A stretch of DNA of 64,000 nucleotides from Ruegeria sp. ANG-S4 (GCF_000814005.1 NZ_JWLK01000005.1:1-64000), one strand, 5' to 3'. Counted from the stretch's first letter, positions 9,735 through 19,142 are shown. The notes: generated from the sequence alone by a model not told the origin. Program-made: numbers and translations.

Positions 9735-10127
9735 ATGTCACTCAAAGATGCCGCTTTGTCTGTACGCGAAAACGCTTATGCGCCGTACTCGAACTTCAAA
9801 GTTGGCGCAGCCGTGCGATCCGCGTCGGGCGAGGTCTATTCCGGGTGCAATGTCGAAAACGTGGCGTATCCCGAAGGCACCTGCGCCGAAGCCGGTGCAA
9901 TCGCAGCCATGGTCGCCGCCGGAGAGCAGAAATTGACCGAGGTGTACGTCGTCGCCTCAAGTCCGCAACCCGTGCCGCCCTGCGGCGGATGCCGCCAGAA
10001 ACTGGCGGAGTTCGGCGACCATGACGTCAAGGTCACCTTGGCAACCGTCGAAGGAGAAGAGTTGGAAACCACAATCGGACAACTGCTTCCGGGTGCCTTC
10101 GACGCCTCGCATATGGAGGATAGCTGA
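9735..10127 (+). CDS. cdd: Cytidine deaminase
   Basis: 130-residue homotetrameric-type cytidine deaminase that turns cytidine and deoxycytidine into uridine and deoxyuridine. Zinc-site motifs are complete: CNVENVAYPEGTCAEAGAI (catalytic CAE) and PPCGGCRQ. The ATG at 9735 has GGGGA seven bases upstream and gives the normal family length; a start at 9711 would add eight residues without better support. First gene of the nucleoside operon. The bases just before it (9633-9734) hold no recognisable operator, but a GGTCAG/CTGACC pair spans that interval. Confidence 0.95.
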   Translation: MSLKDAALSVRENAYAPYSNFKVGAAVRSASGEVYSGCNVENVAYPEGTCAEAGAIAAMVAAGEQKLTEVYVVASSPQPVPPCGGCRQKLAEFGDHDVKVTLATVEGEELETTIGQLLPGAFDASHMEDS

Positions 10128-10131
10128 CCGG

Positions 10132-11439
10132 ATGGACGCACGTTCGATCATTGCCAAGCTGCGCAGGAACGAGTTGCCAAGCAGCGAAGAACTGAACTGG
10201 TTTGCGCAAGGTTTGGCGGATAGCAGCATCAGCGACGCGCAGGCTGGCGCATTTGCCATGGCGGTCTGTATGGGCGGTCTGGGCGCGCAGGGGCGGGCTG
10301 ATCTGACGGTGGCAATGCGCGACAGCGGCGACGTTCTGAACTGGAACTTCGACGGCCCCGTCATCGACAAACATTCGACGGGCGGTGTGGGCGACAGTGT
10401 CAGCCTCGTACTGGCACCAGCGCTGGCAGAGTGCGGGGCCTATGTGCCGATGATATCGGGCCGGGGGTTGGGCCACACCGGTGGAACGCTGGACAAGCTC
10501 GAAGCGATCCCCGGCGTCAGCACGCAGATCAGTCAGGACAGGCTGGCACAAATCCTGCAAGACACGGGTGCGGCCATTGTTGGCGCGACAGGTCAGATCG
10601 CACCTGCGGACAGGCGGCTTTATGCAGTGCGGGACGTAACAGCCACGGTTGAAAGCCTTGATCTGATCACGGCGTCGATCCTGTCCAAGAAGCTGGCCGC
10701 CAGCCCGGACGCCCTGGTTCTGGACGTCAAGATGGGCAGCGGCGCATTCATGAAAACCCTCGACGCGGCGCGCAGTCTGGCTCAGGCGTTGACCGAAACC
10801 GCAAATGCGGCGGGATGTCGAACATCGGCTGTGATCACGGACATGTCGCAGCCTTTGGCCCCGGCGTTGGGCAATGCGCTGGAAGTGGCCGAGGTGATGA
10901 AGGTTCTGACCGGGGATCACCAATCGCCCTTGGCCGAGATCTCTGCTGAACTCGGGGGTGTGTTGCTGGTCGATGCCGGAATGTGCGCCACGTTCGAGGC
11001 CGGGCGGGACAGGATTTCCGAGATCATCCGTGATGGACGAGCAGCAGAACGCTTTGGCCGAATGATGGCTGCAGTAGGCGGTCCGATGCAGTTTGTCGAT
11101 ACCTGGGCGCGTTTTCTTCCCGAAGCCAATGTTATTCAGGAAATCCCATCACCGCATGCCGGTTACATCACCGCAATTGATGGCGAGACTTTGGGTCTGG
11201 CTGTCGTGGCGCTTGGCGGCGGGCGTCAGATTGAAAGCGACGAGATAGACCCGGCAGTAGGCATTTCGGAGATCGTGCGACTTGGACAGCGCGTTGAAAA
11301 AGGTGATCCTTTGGCCGTGGTTCATGCTGCCCGCGAAGACACGGCACGGCGGGCTGTTGCAGATGTATTGGCTGCGATCACCGTCTCTGATGCGCCGATC
11401 AAGGTACCGGATTTGGTCCACGAGAGGATCACGGGATGA
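10132..11439 (+). CDS. deoA: Thymidine phosphorylase
   Basis: 435-residue pyrimidine nucleoside phosphorylase, which splits thymidine or deoxyuridine with phosphate into base and deoxyribose 1-phosphate. The family blocks KHSTGGVGDSVSL, SGRGLGHTGGTLDKLE and LDVKMGSGAFMK are all present. I place the start at ATG 10132 (MDARSIIAKLRR), four bases after the cdd stop, because the frame open further upstream overlaps cdd and encodes unrelated sequence; GGAGGA lies 11 bases before it. It shares ATGA with deoB. Confidence 0.95.
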   Translation: MDARSIIAKLRRNELPSSEELNWFAQGLADSSISDAQAGAFAMAVCMGGLGAQGRADLTVAMRDSGDVLNWNFDGPVIDKHSTGGVGDSVSLVLAPALAECGAYVPMISGRGLGHTGGTLDKLEAIPGVSTQISQDRLAQILQDTGAAIVGATGQIAPADRRLYAVRDVTATVESLDLITASILSKKLAASPDALVLDVKMGSGAFMKTLDAARSLAQALTETANAAGCRTSAVITDMSQPLAPALGNALEVAEVMKVLTGDHQSPLAEISAELGGVLLVDAGMCATFEAGRDRISEIIRDGRAAERFGRMMAAVGGPMQFVDTWARFLPEANVIQEIPSPHAGYITAIDGETLGLAVVALGGGRQIESDEIDPAVGISEIVRLGQRVEKGDPLAVVHAAREDTARRAVADVLAAITVSDAPIKVPDLVHERITG

Positions 11440-12647
11440 GCCGCGCATTCCTTGCCGTCATGGACTCGGTCGGTGTCGGCGGTGCCGAGGATGCGGACGC
11501 TTTCTTCAACGGCAACACGCCGGATACTGGTGCCAATACCGTCGCACATATTGCGCAAGCCTGTGCGCAAGGCCGCGCCCAAGAAGGACGGTCCGGGGCG
11601 TTGCGCCTGCCCAATCTGGATACGTTGGGGCTTGGCGCGGCGACCAGATTGGCTTCGGGCGCGTCCACACCGGGGCTGGAGGCCAAGCCAACCGGCACCT
11701 GGGGCTGCGCCCGAGAACATTCGCCTGGAAAAGATACGCCGTCCGGTCACTGGGAACTGGCCGGGGTACCGGTGCCCTGGGACTGGCATTATTTTCCGGA
11801 TACTGTGCCTGCTTTCCCCGCGGATCTCGGTCAAGCTGCTGCTGACGCAGCTGGTTCAGAAGGCATTTTGGGCAACTGTCATGCGTCGGGCACTGCCATC
11901 ATCGCCGAATTGGGTTCCGAACACATGCGAACCGGTTGGCCGATCTGCTACACCTCGGCCGACAGCGTCTTTCAGGTCGCCGCGCATGAAGAAAGCTTTG
12001 GCCTCGACCGCCTGCTTGATATGTGCCGAACGCTGGCCCCGAAGTTGCATGAAATGAAGGTAGGACGTGTTATCGCCCGCCCCTTCGTGGGTTCACCCGC
12101 GGCCGGGTTTGCCCGCACAACCAACCGAAAGGACTTTGCTATTTCGCCACCCGCACCCGTTCTCACAAACTGGGTTCAGGCAGCTGGACGCCACGTTTAC
12201 GCAGTGGGGAAAATCGGCGACATATTCTCGATGCAGGGGATCGATACCTTGCACAAAGGATCCGACGCGGAGCTTATGAAACACTTGTCTGATCTGGTGG
12301 ATGATGCCGAGGACGGCAGCCTGACGTTTGCGAACTTCGTTGAATTCGACAGCCTGTATGGTCACCGTCGCGACATCAGCGGCTATGCCCGGGCGCTGGA
12401 GTGGTTTGACCGTGAAATCGGTGCAATCTTGCAAAAGCTGCGCCCCGGCGATCTGATGTTGTTGACGGCAGATCATGGGAATGACCCAAGTTGGACCGGC
12501 ACTGATCATACGCGTGAGCAGGTGCCCGTGTTGATTGCGGGGCAGGGGGCGGGTCAGATCGGTCAGGTCGAGTTCTCTGATGTTGCCGCCAGTATAGCGC
12601 ATCACCTCGGTGTACCGGCACAAGGACCGGGAAGGACTTTCTTATGA
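11436..12647 (+). CDS. deoB: Phosphopentomutase
   Basis: 403-residue alkaline-phosphatase-superfamily enzyme that converts (deoxy)ribose 1-phosphate to the 5-phosphate. It begins SRAFLAVMDSVGVGGAEDA (first metal-binding Asp), has KDTPSGHWELAG (the nucleophile Thr region), and ends with TADHGNDPSWTGTDHTRE, the second metal site. ATGA overlaps on both sides (deoA and add) imply translational coupling. The product deoxyribose 5-phosphate would need DeoC, which is not in this window. Confidence 0.95.
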   Translation: MSRAFLAVMDSVGVGGAEDADAFFNGNTPDTGANTVAHIAQACAQGRAQEGRSGALRLPNLDTLGLGAATRLASGASTPGLEAKPTGTWGCAREHSPGKDTPSGHWELAGVPVPWDWHYFPDTVPAFPADLGQAAADAAGSEGILGNCHASGTAIIAELGSEHMRTGWPICYTSADSVFQVAAHEESFGLDRLLDMCRTLAPKLHEMKVGRVIARPFVGSPAAGFARTTNRKDFAISPPAPVLTNWVQAAGRHVYAVGKIGDIFSMQGIDTLHKGSDAELMKHLSDLVDDAEDGSLTFANFVEFDSLYGHRRDISGYARALEWFDREIGAILQKLRPGDLMLLTADHGNDPSWTGTDHTREQVPVLIAGQGAGQIGQVEFSDVAASIAHHLGVPAQGPGRTFL

Positions 12648-13630
12648 ACGTTGCAGACCTGCCCAAAATTGAACTTCATCTGCACCACGAGGGTGCGGCA
12701 CCACCGGCATTCATCCGACAACTCGCTCATGAAAAACGCATTGATCTGAGCGGGATTTTCAAGCCTGACGGGTCTTATGACTTTCGCGACTTTGCGCATT
12801 TCCTCAGCGTTTACGAAGCCGCTTGTGAAGTTCTGAAAACGCCGGAAGATTTCCGGCGTTTGACTCTCGCGATCCTGGAGGAAAGCGCAGAAAACGGCGT
12901 GGTGTATACCGAAACATTCCTTAGCCCGGACTTCTGCGGGGGCGGGGATCTGGCGGCGTGGAAGGACTACTTGAATGCCATTCAGGACGCAGCTGACGAG
13001 GCGGAACGAAAGTACGACATCACCTTACGCGGCGTCGTAACCTGCGTGCGGCATTTCGGGCCCGAGCAGGCCAAACGCAGCGCCTATTGCGCGGCCGAGA
13101 CCGCCGGCGATTGGGTCACCGGTTTTGGTATGGGCGGCAACGAATCCATCGGTGCGCAGGGCGATTACAATTGGGCGTTCGATTGCGCCCGCGAGGCCGG
13201 ATTGCGCCTGACGACCCATGCGGGGGAATTTGGCGGTCCAGAAAGCGTTCGGGATGCGATCCGACATCTGGATGTTGAACGCATTGGTCATGGTGTGCGC
13301 GCGATTGAAGACCCTGATCTGGTGGGCGAACTGGTTGATCGCGGCATCACGCTTGAGGTCTGCCCCGGCTCAAACGTCGTGCTGGGTCTATTCCCGAATT
13401 TCTACGCCCACCCAATTGCCAGGCTGCGAGATGCCGGCGTTAAGGTCACGATATCGACCGACGATCCGCCTTTCTTTCACACGACAATGCGGCGCGAATA
13501 CGAAATGTTGAACAAAGCATTTGGGTGGGATGACGAAGACTTCACCGCGCTGAATAAAACTGCACTGGATGCAGCTTTCTGCGATGACGCCACCCGAGAA
13601 AACATATTGAAAAGACTGGAGAAACCATGA
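12644..13630 (+). CDS. add: Adenosine deaminase
   Basis: 328-residue zinc enzyme converting (deoxy)adenosine to (deoxy)inosine. Metal ligands and catalytic residues are visible: [13 protein letters not shown] near the N-terminus, [19 protein letters not shown] and STDDPPFF. The second His of the first motif is in the usual HxH arrangement (HLH), followed by HEG as in adenosine rather than adenine deaminases. Overlaps deoB and upp by ATGA. Confidence 0.92.
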   Translation: MNVADLPKIELHLHHEGAAPPAFIRQLAHEKRIDLSGIFKPDGSYDFRDFAHFLSVYEAACEVLKTPEDFRRLTLAILEESAENGVVYTETFLSPDFCGGGDLAAWKDYLNAIQDAADEAERKYDITLRGVVTCVRHFGPEQAKRSAYCAAETAGDWVTGFGMGGNESIGAQGDYNWAFDCAREAGLRLTTHAGEFGGPESVRDAIRHLDVERIGHGVRAIEDPDLVGELVDRGITLEVCPGSNVVLGLFPNFYAHPIARLRDAGVKVTISTDDPPFFHTTMRREYEMLNKAFGWDDEDFTALNKTALDAAFCDDATRENILKRLEKP

Positions 13631-14259
13631 GCGAACACCTGACCGTCGTTGATCATCCACTGGTACAGCACAAATTGACGCTCATGCGGGACAAGGGTAC
13701 GTCGACCGCCGTGTTCCGGCAGTTGTTGCGCGAAATCACGCTGCTGCTTGCCTATGAGGTCACGCGGGAAATGCCCTTGACCACACGCCACATAGAAACC
13801 CCGATGGAGGAGATGGATGCGCCGATCCTCGCCGGAAAAAAACTTGCTTTGGTTTCCATCCTGCGTGCCGGAAACGGGATGCTGGACGGTGTTCTGGAAC
13901 TGATCCCGTCAGCCCGGGTCGGCTTTGTAGGTCTTTACCGGGACGAAGAAACCCTGAAACCGGTGCAATACTATTTCAAGGCGCCGGAAGGGCTGAAAGA
14001 CCGCTTGGTCATAGCCGTTGATCCAATGCTGGCCACGGGCAACAGCTCTGCTGCGGCGATTGATCTGCTGAAAGAGGCGGGTGCCACGGACATTCGATTC
14101 TTGTGCCTTTTGGCCGCTCCTGAAGGTGTTGCCCGGATGAAAGAGGCGCATCCGGATGTAAAGATCGTCACTGCGGCACTGGATCGCGCGTTGAACTCAA
14201 AAGGGTATATCATGCCCGGTCTCGGCGATGCCGGAGACAGGATGTTTGGCACCAAATAA
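13627..14259 (+). CDS. upp: Uracil phosphoribosyltransferase
   Basis: 210-residue enzyme joining uracil and PRPP to UMP. It opens with the typical [23 protein letters not shown] and has the PRPP loop [17 protein letters not shown] and the C-terminal [17 protein letters not shown]. Last gene of cdd-deoA-deoB-add-upp; it recovers the uracil released when deoA acts on deoxyuridine. Its stop is only six bases from the stop of the convergent gene at 14266, and no terminator fits between. Confidence 0.95.
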   Translation: MSEHLTVVDHPLVQHKLTLMRDKGTSTAVFRQLLREITLLLAYEVTREMPLTTRHIETPMEEMDAPILAGKKLALVSILRAGNGMLDGVLELIPSARVGFVGLYRDEETLKPVQYYFKAPEGLKDRLVIAVDPMLATGNSSAAAIDLLKEAGATDIRFLCLLAAPEGVARMKEAHPDVKIVTAALDRALNSKGYIMPGLGDAGDRMFGTK

Positions 14260-14265
14260 ACCGCG

Positions 14266-15309
14266 CTATTGCCCGCAGATGTTTTGCAGCTGGACCCAGT
14301 CGCGGTCCGGCAACACCTGTTCCAAGGTTCGGCCTGCCATCGGGTCCGCTTCGATCAGGCCGATCACGGTTTCCCCAGTGATGTCGCGGGCATAGGCGTA
14401 GGGCGTCGAGGGCAGGGCGGCCTGCGCAAAAACAGACAGCAATTCGTCATCCGTAATTTCGGGCCGCGGTCCCGAGAGGACCTGCTCGGTATAGGTGTCG
14501 ATTATTTCCGCGGTCAGTTCACCAGTTGTCAGCAGCCGGAATGCGGTGGTCGGCCCGGTTCGGTCCAATAAGTCGTCCAGCGGGTCCTGGACCTGCGCAC
14601 GGGCGCGTGCCGCGACCACGTAACCTGCCGCAACAGCGGGGTCCTCGTGATCTTCCACCAAGGATCGATTCAACAATACAGTCCCGCCCGGTAAGATCAG
14701 GCTGTCCGGTACACCGGCGGGCAATACCACGATCTGGCGCACTCCCGTACGCTGCGCCAGACGCTCCAACGATGGGTTTGTTTCGCGCGACGCGCAGGCT
14801 TGTCCGGAAACTCTCTCGATCCGTTCGAGGATCGCGGCCCCTATTTCTTGCCGCTTGATCTCGGGCACAACCGATACAACGTGGCTTTGCAAGGTGCGCG
14901 GCAACCAAAGCAGCAAGACCGCCAGAACAGCCAAAACGACACCGGCCACGGATGCCCAACGCAATCGACCCGGATGCGGACGCGCTCGGTCAATGGCGCG
15001 TTGCAGTCGGTCAATCGCCTCCAGCATCGTGGTTTCGGATTTTGCCAGCTCCAGCGTCTCATCCGGGTCGCCGTCGGGGTTAAAGACAGCCGGAAACTCA
15101 CCCGGGTTCTGCCTTACCAGCGCAGCAAGTGACCAATGTGTCAGGGCGCGATCATTAAAGTCTGAAATGGTCAGCGTTGCCTCGCCGATCGACACCACAA
15201 CCTCGCGCCGCTGTTCATCGGGCGATGTGCGCCACAGACCCGTGGCTTCGATCCGCTGATACTGTTTCAGTGCGGTCATGAGGTGATGCTGCTCGATACT
15301 TTTTAGCAT
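14266..15309 (-). CDS. Membrane-anchored protein with degenerate M48-like domain
   Basis: About 347 residues from the ATG at 15309 (MLKSIEQHHLMTALKQYQRIEATGLWR); further ATGs at 15318 and 15279 are possible and no start has a clear ribosome site. A cytoplasmic N-terminal part with SDFNDRALTHWSLAALVR is followed by one strong membrane helix (near 105-125, WASVAGVVLAVLAVLLLWL). The outer part contains LILPGGTVLLNRSLVEDHEDP, which closely mimics the stretch before HExxH in M48/Ste24-type peptidases, but where HExxH should come the sequence is AAGYVVAARARAQ. It therefore looks like a non-catalytic relative. Convergent with upp. Known function: none that I can name. Confidence 0.7.
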   Translation of the reverse strand: MLKSIEQHHLMTALKQYQRIEATGLWRTSPDEQRREVVVSIGEATLTISDFNDRALTHWSLAALVRQNPGEFPAVFNPDGDPDETLELAKSETTMLEAIDRLQRAIDRARPHPGRLRWASVAGVVLAVLAVLLLWLPRTLQSHVVSVVPEIKRQEIGAAILERIERVSGQACASRETNPSLERLAQRTGVRQIVVLPAGVPDSLILPGGTVLLNRSLVEDHEDPAVAAGYVVAARARAQVQDPLDDLLDRTGPTTAFRLLTTGELTAEIIDTYTEQVLSGPRPEITDDELLSVFAQAALPSTPYAYARDITGETVIGLIEADPMAGRTLEQVLPDRDWVQLQNICGQ

Positions 15310-15611
15310 TCTTAGCATGTTGAAAAGCCGCCGTGCAAACGTGTTGCGGCCGCACAAGCGGCAAATCCTGTAGTGCGGGGGAATGCGCCGAGGCCGTCGA
15401 AGAACACGACAGTGTCGTCTTGATTCTGATGTTCAGAGTTTCCGTGACGGCTCCAATGCCAGTAGAATTTCCCACGTTGTTCTGAGAAAGTGCTGTCCGG
15501 GCTCAGAAATTGGTCTGAATTTGGCCTAATTATGGCAAAACTAAGTCCGACCTTTCTGTTCCATGTTAGCACTGAGTTGGTTTTGTTTAGTGCCAAAAGG
15601 GGGTTCGGCAC
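15310..15611. other. Gene-free interval between the M48-like gene and the Hint gene
   Basis: About 300 bases between divergent genes. It becomes A+T-richer toward 15500-15600, as expected for promoters of both genes. I see no confident -35/-10 pair, operator dyad or small reading frame with a ribosome site in it. Confidence 0.5.
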
Positions 15612-16400
15612 GTGTTGAAAGTAGTGAGTGTTTCTGAGTTTTCAGATCAGGTGGACGGTGCCCAGCCCGGGGTGGGGGCAAATGCACAAGCGGCGCGGCG
15701 TCGCGGGTTCATACATGGTACACGGATCGCAACGACGGCAGGGTGGACGCCGGTCGAGCGTATTGCGGTCGGCGATCTGGTTCGGACCCTTGATAATGGG
15801 TTCAGGGAAGTCCGGCGGTTGTCTTCCGACCTGATCACCATAAGGGATGATGAAAGTCGGGCCGAAGTCCTACCTGTTCAGGTGCCTGCACATATGTCGC
15901 TGAATGGTCGGGCCATCTGGCTGATGCCAGAGCAGGAGATCGCGTTGGAACAAAGTCGGCTTGACCCGACGAACCGGGGCCGCGCGATCATTGCGGCACG
16001 GTTGTTGGCGGGGGCAGGTCGCCTGAGAAGCCGCGCACCGAGTGGACCCTTGGGTGTCACCAGCTTGTTCTTTGATGAGGACGAGGTGGTCTTGATCGAC
16101 GGTGGACTTCAGGCCTTTTGTGCAAGTGGCCGATCGGGATCGCGGCCTGCGCCCGGAAGAAAGCGCTACCGGGCTGTCACCGACGAAGAAACGGCGCACT
16201 GGGTCAAGAAACTTGCGGGGATGAAAGACCTGACATCTCTTGCAAAGCCTCTGGGTGCCTTGCCGGCGCTGGTTCCGGACCATCCAATCTTTCCGATCAG
16301 ACCGCCAAAGGGCCAGCGCCGACCCGGTCGTCCCGGGCGACCAGCGATGCCGACCCTGTTCCTTCGGCCGGAATGGATGATGATCCGGCACCAGCCATAA
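15612..16400 (+). CDS. Hint-domain protein lacking the usual catalytic Cys
   Basis: 262 residues, GTG start at 15612 with AAGGGGG eight bases upstream. Residues 33-70 (GFIHGTRIATTAGWTPVERIAVGDLVRTLDNGFREVRRL) match the Hint module common in Rhodobacteraceae, usually opening with CFTPGTLIAT. Here the position of the first Cys is Gly, so self-cleavage by thioester formation is not expected. Later segments fit the rest of the Hint fold (LPVQVPAHMSLNGRAIWLMPEQEIAL; SLFFDEDEVVLIDGGLQAFC). The C-terminal 40 residues are basic and Pro-rich (RPPKGQRRPGRPGRPAMP). No signal peptide. Similar proteins often occur near or inside secreted calcium-binding repeat proteins, none of which is here. Role unknown. 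Confidence 0.7.
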   Translation: MLKVVSVSEFSDQVDGAQPGVGANAQAARRRGFIHGTRIATTAGWTPVERIAVGDLVRTLDNGFREVRRLSSDLITIRDDESRAEVLPVQVPAHMSLNGRAIWLMPEQEIALEQSRLDPTNRGRAIIAARLLAGAGRLRSRAPSGPLGVTSLFFDEDEVVLIDGGLQAFCASGRSGSRPAPGRKRYRAVTDEETAHWVKKLAGMKDLTSLAKPLGALPALVPDHPIFPIRPPKGQRRPGRPGRPAMPTLFLRPEWMMIRHQP

Positions 16401-16424
16401 GTCTTGTCTGGGTGGGGCATGCCG

Positions 16425-16456
16425 GGCGGGCGCATAGGTCAAGCGCCCGCCTTTTT
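16425..16456 (+). terminator. Rho-independent terminator of the Hint gene
   Basis: GGCGGGCGC (16425-16433), nine-base loop, GCGCCCGCC (16443-16451), TTTTT then GTTT. The stem is perfect; T-run only for rightward transcription. Lies directly against the fadJ stop codon. Confidence 0.9.
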
Positions 16457-16459
16457 GTT

Positions 16460-18661
16460 TCAAGCGGCTTTGGCCTCGGGGTCGAAGCGACCGTAAAAGC
16501 TCTGCCCTTTGTCCGCCATCTCGCGTAACAGCGGCGGGCAGGTGAAACGTTCCCCATATTGCGCGGAGAGTTGGTCACAACGTTCAGCCGCATAGGGTGT
16601 TCCGATAATATCCAGCCAGCTGAGCGGGCCGCCGGACCACGGGGCAAAGCCCCAGCCCAGGATCGCGCCCACATCGCCTTCGCGAATGTCTTCCAGAACA
16701 CCTTCTTCCAGCGCACGCACGGCTTCCAGAACCTGTGCGAACATCAGACGTTCCTGCACCTCGATCAGGTCAGGTTGGGCCTCGGCAAGAGGGTACTTGT
16801 CCTGCAGGCCCTTCCAGTATTCGACGCGTTTGCCCTTGTCGTCGTAGTCAAAGAACCCGGCATTGGCTTTGCGACCCAGACGGCCCTGTTCCTCCATCCA
16901 GAAGATCAGGTCGTCCGACGGGCTGTCCGGATATGCGTCGCCCATTGCCGCTTTGGTCGCTCTCGCGATTTTGGCGCCCAGATCAATAGACGTCTCGTCC
17001 GTTAGCTGGATTGGGCCCACGGGAAAGCCCAATTGGCGCGCAGCGTTATCGATCAGTACAGGGCTCACGCCTTCGGTGATCATCCGCGCACCTTCATTGA
17101 TGTACGGAATGATACAACGGTTGGCATAGAAGAAGCGGGCGTCATTGACCACAATCGGTGTTTTGCGGATCTGTCGAACATAATCCAGCGCCTTGGCGAC
17201 CGAGCGATCCCCGGTTTCCTTGCCCTTGATGATTTCGACAAGGAACATTTTCTCAACGGGTGAGAAGAAATGGATGCCGATGAACTGTTCAGGCCGCACG
17301 CTCGCCTTTGCCAGATCGGTGATCGGCAGGGTCGAGGTATTCGACGCAAAGATGCAATCCTCGGGGATGATCGCCTCGACCTTCTTGGTCATGTCTGCTT
17401 TGACACCGGGATCTTCGAAAACGGCCTCGATGATCAAGTCGCAACCTTTGAGGTGATCCAGATCCGGGGTTGCCGTGATCTGGGCCAGCATGGCTTCTTT
17501 CTTCTCAGCCGTGACCTTTCCGCGTTTGATCCCCTTGTCCAGATAGGTCTCGGAATAGGCTTTCCCCTTGTCCGCCGCTTCCTGATCCCGGTCGACCAGG
17601 ACGACCTGCATTCCGGCCTGTGCCGAGACCAGTGCGATGCCGGCCCCCATCATGCCAGCGCCCAAAACGCCGATCTTTTTGACCGATTGGTCCGGGATAC
17701 CCGCCGGGCGCACAGCACCTTTTTCCAGCGCTTCCTTGTTCAGGAACAGCGACCGGATCATCGCACCCGAGGAGGGGTTCATCAGCACGGAGGTGAACCA
17801 GCGCGCCTCGATCTTCAGCGCGGTATCGAAATCGACCAGCGCGCCTTCGTAAACCGCACTCAGCAGCGCTTTGGCAGCTGGGAATGCGCCCTGGGTCTTT
17901 CCGTTTACCATTGCCGAAGCACCAACAAAGTTCATGAACCCTGCGGGATGATAGGGTGCGCCACCCGGCATTTTGTAACCCTTGGCGTCCCACGGTTTGA
18001 CCAGATCCCCATCTTTGGCGTTCAGTACCCACGCTTTGGCGGCGGCAACGGGATCGGCGGCGATCTCGTCAATGTATCCGGCGCCTTTCGCCTTTTTGAC
18101 GTCCAGCATCTTGCCTTCCAGCAGCAGCGGAGCCGCGGCAATCGCGCCGACCTTGCGCACCATACGTGTGGTGCCGCCGGCGCCGGGGAAGATGCCGACC
18201 ATGATCTCGGGCAGGCCGTATTTGGCCTTGGGGTTCTCGGCGGCGAAGATACGGTGCGTCGACAGCGGCAGTTCCATGCCAATGCCAGCCGCAGTTCCGG
18301 GCAACGCCGTCGCGATTGGCTTGCCACCTTTTTTGGTCTTGGGGTCCATACCCGCCAATTCGATTTTCCGAAGCAGGGCATGAATTTGCATCGTGCCGTC
18401 AAACAGACCCTTGGCCGGGTTGTCACCGGCCTGTTCCTTCATGACTGCCAGCAGGTTCAAGTCCATGCCGCCAGCAAACGTGCCTTCCTTGCCCGAGGTG
18501 ATGACAACGCCCTTGATCTCATCATCGGCCAATGCCTGATCGATCAATTCGCTCAGCTGTGCCAAACCATCGAACGACATCACATTCATCGTCTTGCCCG
18601 GAACATCCCAGGCGATCAGCGCAACGCCATCGGCGTCTTTGGTCAGAGTGAAATCAGTCAT
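16460..18661 (-). CDS. fadJ: Fatty-acid oxidation complex alpha subunit (enoyl-CoA hydratase / 3-hydroxyacyl-CoA dehydrogenase)
   Basis: 733-residue bifunctional beta-oxidation enzyme. The N-terminal crotonase domain (about 1-190) shows SGKEGTFAGGMDLN and the ENPKAKYGLPEIMVGIFPGAGGT active-site block. The NAD-binding 3-hydroxyacyl-CoA dehydrogenase domain begins near residue 325 with KKIGVLGAGMMGAGIA, contains SNTSTLPITDLA and IGIHFFSPVEKM, and is followed by two C-terminal dehydrogenase domains. I chose the ATG at 18661 because GGAG stands six bases before it; ATGs at 18667 and 18673 lie in or before that site. Its start overlaps the upstream cupin gene by 8 bases. It could be called fadB; without the other subunit experiments the letter is arbitrary. 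Confidence 0.93.
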   Translation of the reverse strand: MTDFTLTKDADGVALIAWDVPGKTMNVMSFDGLAQLSELIDQALADDEIKGVVITSGKEGTFAGGMDLNLLAVMKEQAGDNPAKGLFDGTMQIHALLRKIELAGMDPKTKKGGKPIATALPGTAAGIGMELPLSTHRIFAAENPKAKYGLPEIMVGIFPGAGGTTRMVRKVGAIAAAPLLLEGKMLDVKKAKGAGYIDEIAADPVAAAKAWVLNAKDGDLVKPWDAKGYKMPGGAPYHPAGFMNFVGASAMVNGKTQGAFPAAKALLSAVYEGALVDFDTALKIEARWFTSVLMNPSSGAMIRSLFLNKEALEKGAVRPAGIPDQSVKKIGVLGAGMMGAGIALVSAQAGMQVVLVDRDQEAADKGKAYSETYLDKGIKRGKVTAEKKEAMLAQITATPDLDHLKGCDLIIEAVFEDPGVKADMTKKVEAIIPEDCIFASNTSTLPITDLAKASVRPEQFIGIHFFSPVEKMFLVEIIKGKETGDRSVAKALDYVRQIRKTPIVVNDARFFYANRCIIPYINEGARMITEGVSPVLIDNAARQLGFPVGPIQLTDETSIDLGAKIARATKAAMGDAYPDSPSDDLIFWMEEQGRLGRKANAGFFDYDDKGKRVEYWKGLQDKYPLAEAQPDLIEVQERLMFAQVLEAVRALEEGVLEDIREGDVGAILGWGFAPWSGGPLSWLDIIGTPYAAERCDQLSAQYGERFTCPPLLREMADKGQSFYGRFDPEAKAA

Positions 18662-19142
18662 TGTCATCTCCAATCTGGTCAGCCGTCAGCGGGCTTCCAT
18701 CCTTGCGGGTGAAGGAGAATCCATTCTCATCATCCTTCACCATCATGTCTACGTCGCTGTAATAGCCGGTCTCGGTCGGGGTCCGTGTGCCCACCACCAG
18801 AAAACTTGCAGGCGCATCGGTTCTGTTTACAAGGTGATGGCCATTGGCCTCACCGGCTGGCCAGGCGGCGCAATCGCCGGGCAGCATGTCATGTTCACCA
18901 TCGTCATCGATCAGCACGCATTTACCGCTGAGCATGATTGCGAACTCATCCTGCTCCATATGGTAGTGGCGCAGCGAGGACAGGGCCTGCGGCTCCAGCC
19001 GAACGATGTTGACGCCGAACTGCGTCAGCCCGCCCGCGTCGCCGACGCCTTGGTTGAAGCGGCCCCCGACCGCCTCGGCCAGTTTGCCGGGATAGGACGA
19101 ACCGCCCTTGAATGGGATTTGGGAAAGGTCCAGCTTGGGCAT
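18654..19142 (-). CDS. Cupin-domain protein between fadA and fadJ
   Basis: 162-residue single cupin. Metal-type motif 1 is RHYHMEQDEFAIMLSGKCVLI (His-His-Glu present) and motif 2 is PGDCAAWPAGEANGHHLVN. Predicted cytoplasmic. The start codon shares its A with the fadA stop (TGATG) and the 3' end overlaps fadJ by 8 bases, so translation of all three is probably coupled. The function in beta-oxidation is not known to me; a small-molecule or acyl-CoA-derived ligand is only a guess. Confidence 0.8.
   Translation of the reverse strand: MPKLDLSQIPFKGGSSYPGKLAEAVGGRFNQGVGDAGGLTQFGVNIVRLEPQALSSLRHYHMEQDEFAIMLSGKCVLIDDDGEHDMLPGDCAAWPAGEANGHHLVNRTDAPASFLVVGTRTPTETGYYSDVDMMVKDDENGFSFTRKDGSPLTADQIGDDND

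Noticed and set aside
17270..18712. Long open frame (480 codons) opposite fadJ
   Set aside because: It is complementary to a clear beta-oxidation gene; long antisense frames are common in G+C-rich DNA and this one shows no recognisable protein features.
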